In this document: piece after piece, positions 58,504 through 64,000 of the stretch | Numbering within the stretch: the first letter of the stretch is position 1 | Layout: the number at the start of each line of letters is the position of its first letter | Assembly (NCBI GenBank): GCA_021200415.1 | Contig: JAJQGO010000041.1 | Coordinates: 1-64,000 of the forward strand | Source: Ruminococcus sp. | Lineage (GTDB): Bacteria; Bacillota; Clostridia; Oscillospirales; Ruminococcaceae | Direction of reading: 5' to 3' | DNA length: 64,000 nucleotides | The notes under the pieces: model-generated | The model's input: the letters and a program-made list of their open reading frames with translations, nothing else | Told to the model about the DNA's origin: nothing | Databases searched by the model: none | Made by a program: the position numbers and the translations under genes

Positions 58504-59685
58504 ATGTCAAATGAAATGCAGTTAAAATACGGCTGTAACCCCAATCAGAAGCCCTCAAGAGTCTACATGGCTGACGGCTCGGAGCTTCCTATAACTGTCC
58601 TTTGCGGCAAGCCGGGTTATATCAATCTTCTTGACGCTCTCAACGGCTGGCAGCTGGTGAAGGAGCTTAAGGCTGCTACGGGAATGTGCGCGGCAACCTC
58701 CTTCAAGCACGTTTCACCTGCCGGAGCAGCTATCGGCAGACCCCTCTCCGACGACCTCAAAAAAATCTACTGGGTTGACGATCTGGGCGAGCTTACTCCC
58801 CTTGCAAGCGCCTACGCAAGAGCAAGAGGAGCAGACAGAATGTCCTCCTACGGCGACTTCATCGCTCTCTCGGACAAGGTCGACGTCTGCACGGCAAAGA
58901 TGATTCAGCGTGAGGTTTCCGACGGAATCATTGCTCCCGACTATGACGACGAGGCACTTGAAATTCTCAAATCAAAGAGAAAGGGCACATACTGCATACT
59001 CAAAATTGACGAGAGCTACAAGCCTGCCCCCGTTGAAACAAAACAGGTCTACGGAGTTTCCTTTGAACAGGGCAGAAACGAGCTTGATATAAATAAGGAG
59101 CTTCTCTCAAATATCGTAACCGAAAATAAGGATATTCCTGCCGATAAGCTTGATGATCTCATGATTTCACTCATCACACTGAAATATACGCAGTCCAACT
59201 CCGTCTGCTACGTCAAGGACGGTCAGGCAATTGGCATCGGCGCAGGTCAGCAGTCAAGAATCCACTGCACGCGTCTTGCAGGTCAGAAGGCTGATAACTG
59301 GTGGCTCAGACAGTCACCGCAGGTTATGGGACTTCAGTTCATTGACGGTATCCGCCGTGCCGACCGCGACAACGCTATTGACGTTTACATGGGCGACGAG
59401 TACGAGGACGTTCTGCGTGACGGCGAATGGCAGAAAATTTTCAAGGTTAAGCCGGAAATTTTCACTGTCGAGGAGAAAAAAGCATGGCTTGCAAAGAATA
59501 CAGGCGTTTGCCTCGGCTCTGACGCATTCTTCCCATTCGGCGACAACATCGAACGCGCTAAGAAGTCCGGAGTTGAGTATATCGCAGAGCCGGGCGGTTC
59601 TATCCGTGACGACAATGTTATCGAGGTCTGCAACAAGTACGGCATTGCTATGGCATTTACGGGAATCCGTCTGTTCCATCATTGA
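58504..59685 (+). CDS. purH: AICAR formyltransferase (stand-alone PurH transformylase domain)
   Basis: 393-aa protein matching only the AICAR-transformylase half of bifunctional PurH. It formylates AICAR with 10-formyl-tetrahydrofolate. The catalytic Lys-His motif is in AATSFKHVSPAGAA (around 70-80), and later motifs GAGQQSRIHCTRLAG, SDAFFPFGDNIERA and EPGGSIRDDNVIEVCNKYGIAM are intact. The MGS-fold cyclohydrolase domain that normally precedes is absent, consistent with the PurO-like gene upstream. An AGGAGGAAAAA site precedes the ATG. Such stand-alone forms are known in clostridia. Confidence 0.92.
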   Translation: MSNEMQLKYGCNPNQKPSRVYMADGSELPITVLCGKPGYINLLDALNGWQLVKELKAATGMCAATSFKHVSPAGAAIGRPLSDDLKKIYWVDDLGELTPLASAYARARGADRMSSYGDFIALSDKVDVCTAKMIQREVSDGIIAPDYDDEALEILKSKRKGTYCILKIDESYKPAPVETKQVYGVSFEQGRNELDINKELLSNIVTENKDIPADKLDDLMISLITLKYTQSNSVCYVKDGQAIGIGAGQQSRIHCTRLAGQKADNWWLRQSPQVMGLQFIDGIRRADRDNAIDVYMGDEYEDVLRDGEWQKIFKVKPEIFTVEEKKAWLAKNTGVCLGSDAFFPFGDNIERAKKSGVEYIAEPGGSIRDDNVIEVCNKYGIAMAFTGIRLFHH

Positions 59686-59692
59686 TAAGGCG

Positions 59693-59741
59693 ACAGCTCA
59701 GGTGAGGGCGGCATCGAAGCTTCCCTCACCTGTAAAGCTGT
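59693..59741 (+). promoter_or_regulatory. Long intercistronic hairpin before purD
   Basis: ACAGCT (59693-59698) / AGCTGT (59736-59741) encloses a perfect 10-bp CAGGTGAGGG (59699-59708) / CCCTCACCTG (59723-59732). No T-run follows, so it is more likely an RNA-processing or stabilising structure than a terminator. It occupies most of the 77-base gap before purD. Confidence 0.65.
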
Positions 59742-59762
59742 ATTGAAAAGGAGAATATACTC

Positions 59763-61046
<1,284 letters not shown>

Positions 61047-61057
61047 TTACGCATTAT

Positions 61058-61091
61058 ACTGCCTGACCTGCCTTACGGACAGGCGGGCGGT
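61058..61091 (+). terminator. Probable terminator hairpin of the purine operon
   Basis: ACTGCCTGACCTG (61058-61070) pairs with CAGGCGGGCGGT (61080-61091) with one bulge and a few G-T pairs, followed by ATTTCTGC. The stem is strong but the T-tail is poor. Confidence 0.55.
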
Positions 61092-61105
61092 ATTTCTGCG
61101 TTCAC

Positions 61106-61286
61106 TTAAGGCAACACCGCGCAAAGCACGCCTGACGGCTTTGCCGCACATCTGCTTTTATCTTTTCCGTCATCTTGCACAAAAACTCCTTGCCATACAC
61201 AAAGTATGCCTGCGTCGCTTTTATACAATCTGACGAAAAATCTAATGGCACATCTGCACGACAATCTTTGTGCGGTATTGCCTTAA
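61106..61286. mobile_element. MITE-like element B (181 bp)
   Basis: A 181-bp non-coding unit bounded by 21-bp inverted repeats with two mismatches: TTAAGGCAACACCGCGCAAAG at the left, and CTTTGTGCGGTATTGCCTTAA at the right. It has no transposase. Subterminal GCACATCTGC copies recur on both sides. It lies between the purine operon hairpin and the Spo0A-like gene, ending 24 bases before that gene's start. The track ORF at 61175-61390 is a by-product. Confidence 0.72.
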
Positions 61287-61310
61287 ATTTCTCTATGCCG
61301 GTGACTCTTA

Positions 61311-62075
61311 ATGAAACAACATCCTCATGTACTGTTTTACGGAAGCTCGTCTACATTCGGAAATATTATTTCAAGAAATTTTATACATAATGGCTTTACA
61401 GCTTCCTTTACTAAAAGTAACAGCATACCCAGCGAATCAGAAATCGCTAAGCAGATCCCTGATATTTTTATTCTGGAAACAAGATCAAGCTCCCCCGAAT
61501 ATTTTGATTACTATAAAAACCTGAAAACAATATTTCCAAACATGAAAATTGTTGCGTTTATGTATTTTTATTCGGAGGACTTTTTTATTGCTCTTGAGCA
61601 TCATGGGGTTGACTGCTGCGTGAGTATGCCAATGAATGTAAACGATGTTTTTCTCAATATTCTCTCCACATTCGGACTATGCACCGCATATAAATTCGAC
61701 CAATATGTTACAAGATTTATGATCAGACTCGGCATTCCCGCCAACGCGCTGGGATTCAGATACCTTTGCACCTCGGTATGCCAATGTCTTTGCGAGCCTG
61801 ATCTCGTGGAAAATGAAGACGGCAGGTTATTTCTCAAGATTGCAGAGGCATACGGCGTTGACACTAAGTCTGTGGAGGAAACACTGAATCACTTTTCAGA
61901 TGACCTTTTTCGTCGGGGAATTTATGAAAATTTCTTGGGCGACAGCTCCTTCCCCGTGCGGAGACTGTCCGCACCCGAACTGGTCAGCACGGTTTCATCC
62001 GCCTTCGCATATAAGTATAAAATATATGAGGAGGAGCTTCAGGACACCGATCATAAAGAAATCCCACAAAAATGA
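61311..62075 (+). CDS. Spo0A-like regulator with degenerate receiver domain
   Basis: 254-aa protein. The N-terminal about 115 residues look like a response-regulator receiver, but the acidic pair is gone (VLFYGSSST), the phospho-acceptor position reads Glu56 in PDIFILETRS instead of Asp, and the conserved Lys reads Met (SMPMNV). The C-terminal part (about 125-245) resembles the Spo0A DNA-binding domain: FMIRLGIPANALGFRYLCTSVCQCL, IAEAYGVDTKSVEETLNHFSDDLFRRG and a final LSAPELVSTVSSAFAYKYK. A phosphorylation-independent Spo0A-type regulator is the best reading. It might be constitutively active through the Glu, or controlled otherwise. The ribosome-binding site (GGTGA) is weak. The MITE-like element directly upstream may supply or alter its promoter. 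Confidence 0.72.
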   Translation: MKQHPHVLFYGSSSTFGNIISRNFIHNGFTASFTKSNSIPSESEIAKQIPDIFILETRSSSPEYFDYYKNLKTIFPNMKIVAFMYFYSEDFFIALEHHGVDCCVSMPMNVNDVFLNILSTFGLCTAYKFDQYVTRFMIRLGIPANALGFRYLCTSVCQCLCEPDLVENEDGRLFLKIAEAYGVDTKSVEETLNHFSDDLFRRGIYENFLGDSSFPVRRLSAPELVSTVSSAFAYKYKIYEEELQDTDHKEIPQK

Positions 62076-62147
62076 TACAAAATATATTTATATAGTTTGC
62101 CATAATTGTGCAATTGCCCAAAGTTTGTGAAAATTTGAGGATTGCAC

Positions 62148-62206
62148 TTGATTTTTCCTAAAAAGCTGATAAAATATAATTAGCACTCAGGGAAAGAGAG
62201 TGCTAA
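62148..62206 (+). promoter_or_regulatory. Promoter and CIRCE operator of groES-groEL
   Basis: A perfect CIRCE element TTAGCACTC-N9-GAGTGCTAA (62180-62206) is the operator of the heat-shock repressor HrcA. It overlaps the expected transcription start of a promoter with TTGATT (62148-62153), a 16-base spacer and TAAAAT (62170-62175). HrcA bound here would block transcription until heat shock. Confidence 0.96.
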
Positions 62207-62222
62207 ACATAAATTCTTATAA

Positions 62223-62525
<303 letters not shown>

Positions 62526-62546
62526 TCAAACATATTATTACTTTAA

Positions 62547-64000
<1,454 letters not shown>

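Noticed and set aside
61175-61390. 71-aa ORF before the Spo0A-like gene
   Set aside because: It begins inside MITE-like element B and runs out of frame into the Spo0A-like gene.

Overview
The window is a 64 kb stretch of a chromosome from a low-to-mid-GC Firmicute (Bacillota). The most likely source is a fibre-degrading Ruminococcus-type member of the Oscillospiraceae. This rests on three secreted proteins with type-I dockerin repeats (a cobalamin-binding-like protein, a CAP-domain protein and a family PL11 rhamnogalacturonan lyase), on pectin/rhamnogalacturonan-use genes, on Shine-Dalgarno-rich starts with some GTG/TTG starts, on housekeeping sigma-A promoters close to TTGACA-17-TATAAT, and on a CIRCE-controlled groES-groEL. 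I see no rRNA, tRNA, CRISPR array, prophage or complete insertion sequence. The genus is an inference.

Layout. 1-7.4 kb: an (AT)24 tract, phosphosugar mutase, L31, a YigZ-family protein, a dGTPase-like HD hydrolase, then dnaG-rpoD (the macromolecular synthesis pair) followed by a foldable non-coding stretch. 7.4-11.4 kb: a long degenerate GGDEF/EAL protein with a beta-helix-like repeat tail, preceded by a structured leader, then ychF. 11.5-15.7 kb: an ABC sugar importer (binding lipoprotein and two permeases) with a GH105 unsaturated rhamnogalacturonyl hydrolase. 15.6-22.0 kb, minus strand: an operon behind a cobalamin riboswitch, with a dockerin-tagged DUF4430 protein, an intrinsic-factor-like membrane protein, and EcfT, EcfA-A' and an S component. 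22-23.7 kb: NfeD and an SPFH protein. 24-29.8 kb: a surface-acylation operon (MBOAT, DHHW protein, FkbH-like enzyme, ACP) plus a metallophosphoesterase. 30-34.9 kb: rlmB, a degenerate P-type-ATPase-like membrane protein, and an LCP cell-wall ligase. 34.9-43.1 kb, minus strand: asnB, CAP-dockerin, an XRE-cupin-acyl-CoA synthetase fusion, and dockerin-PL11. 43.5-48.9 kb: nadB-nadC, then uvrC and a TPR protein on the minus strand. 49-51.6 kb: a MITE-like element, a GT2 glycosyltransferase and a membrane-anchored unknown. 51.6-61.1 kb: a purine operon (purE, purC, a Cys-less PurF paralog, purF, purM, purN, a PurO-like IMP cyclohydrolase, AICAR transformylase, purD) with a strongly structured leader. 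61.1-64 kb: a second MITE-like element, a Spo0A-like regulator with a degenerate receiver, then groES and a groEL cut by the window end.

How the genes work together. The PL11 lyase outside the cell would release rhamnogalacturonan fragments, the ABC importer would take up oligomers, and the GH105 enzyme would remove the unsaturated terminal uronic acid in the cytoplasm. The cobalamin operon looks like a complete capture-and-import route: dockerin-tagged and membrane-anchored transcobalamin-like binders outside, and an ECF transporter in the membrane, all repressed by B12 through the riboswitch. The FkbH-ACP-MBOAT-DHHW set predicts transfer of a three-carbon acyl unit such as glyceryl to a surface glycan. 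The purine cluster covers most of the pathway from PRPP to IMP, with bifunctional PurH replaced by two separate enzymes; no purL/purQ/purS or purB was seen here.

The best candidates for undescribed biology are the dockerin-tagged cobalamin-capture operon, the pseudo-P-type ATPase, the EAL/beta-helix fusion with its pseudoknot-capable leader, the Cys-less PurF paralog beside a normal purF, the unassigned structured RNAs (before purE, after rpoD, before the MBOAT gene), and the two MITE-like elements that seem to share a diverged core. All functional statements come from reading motifs; no database search was run.
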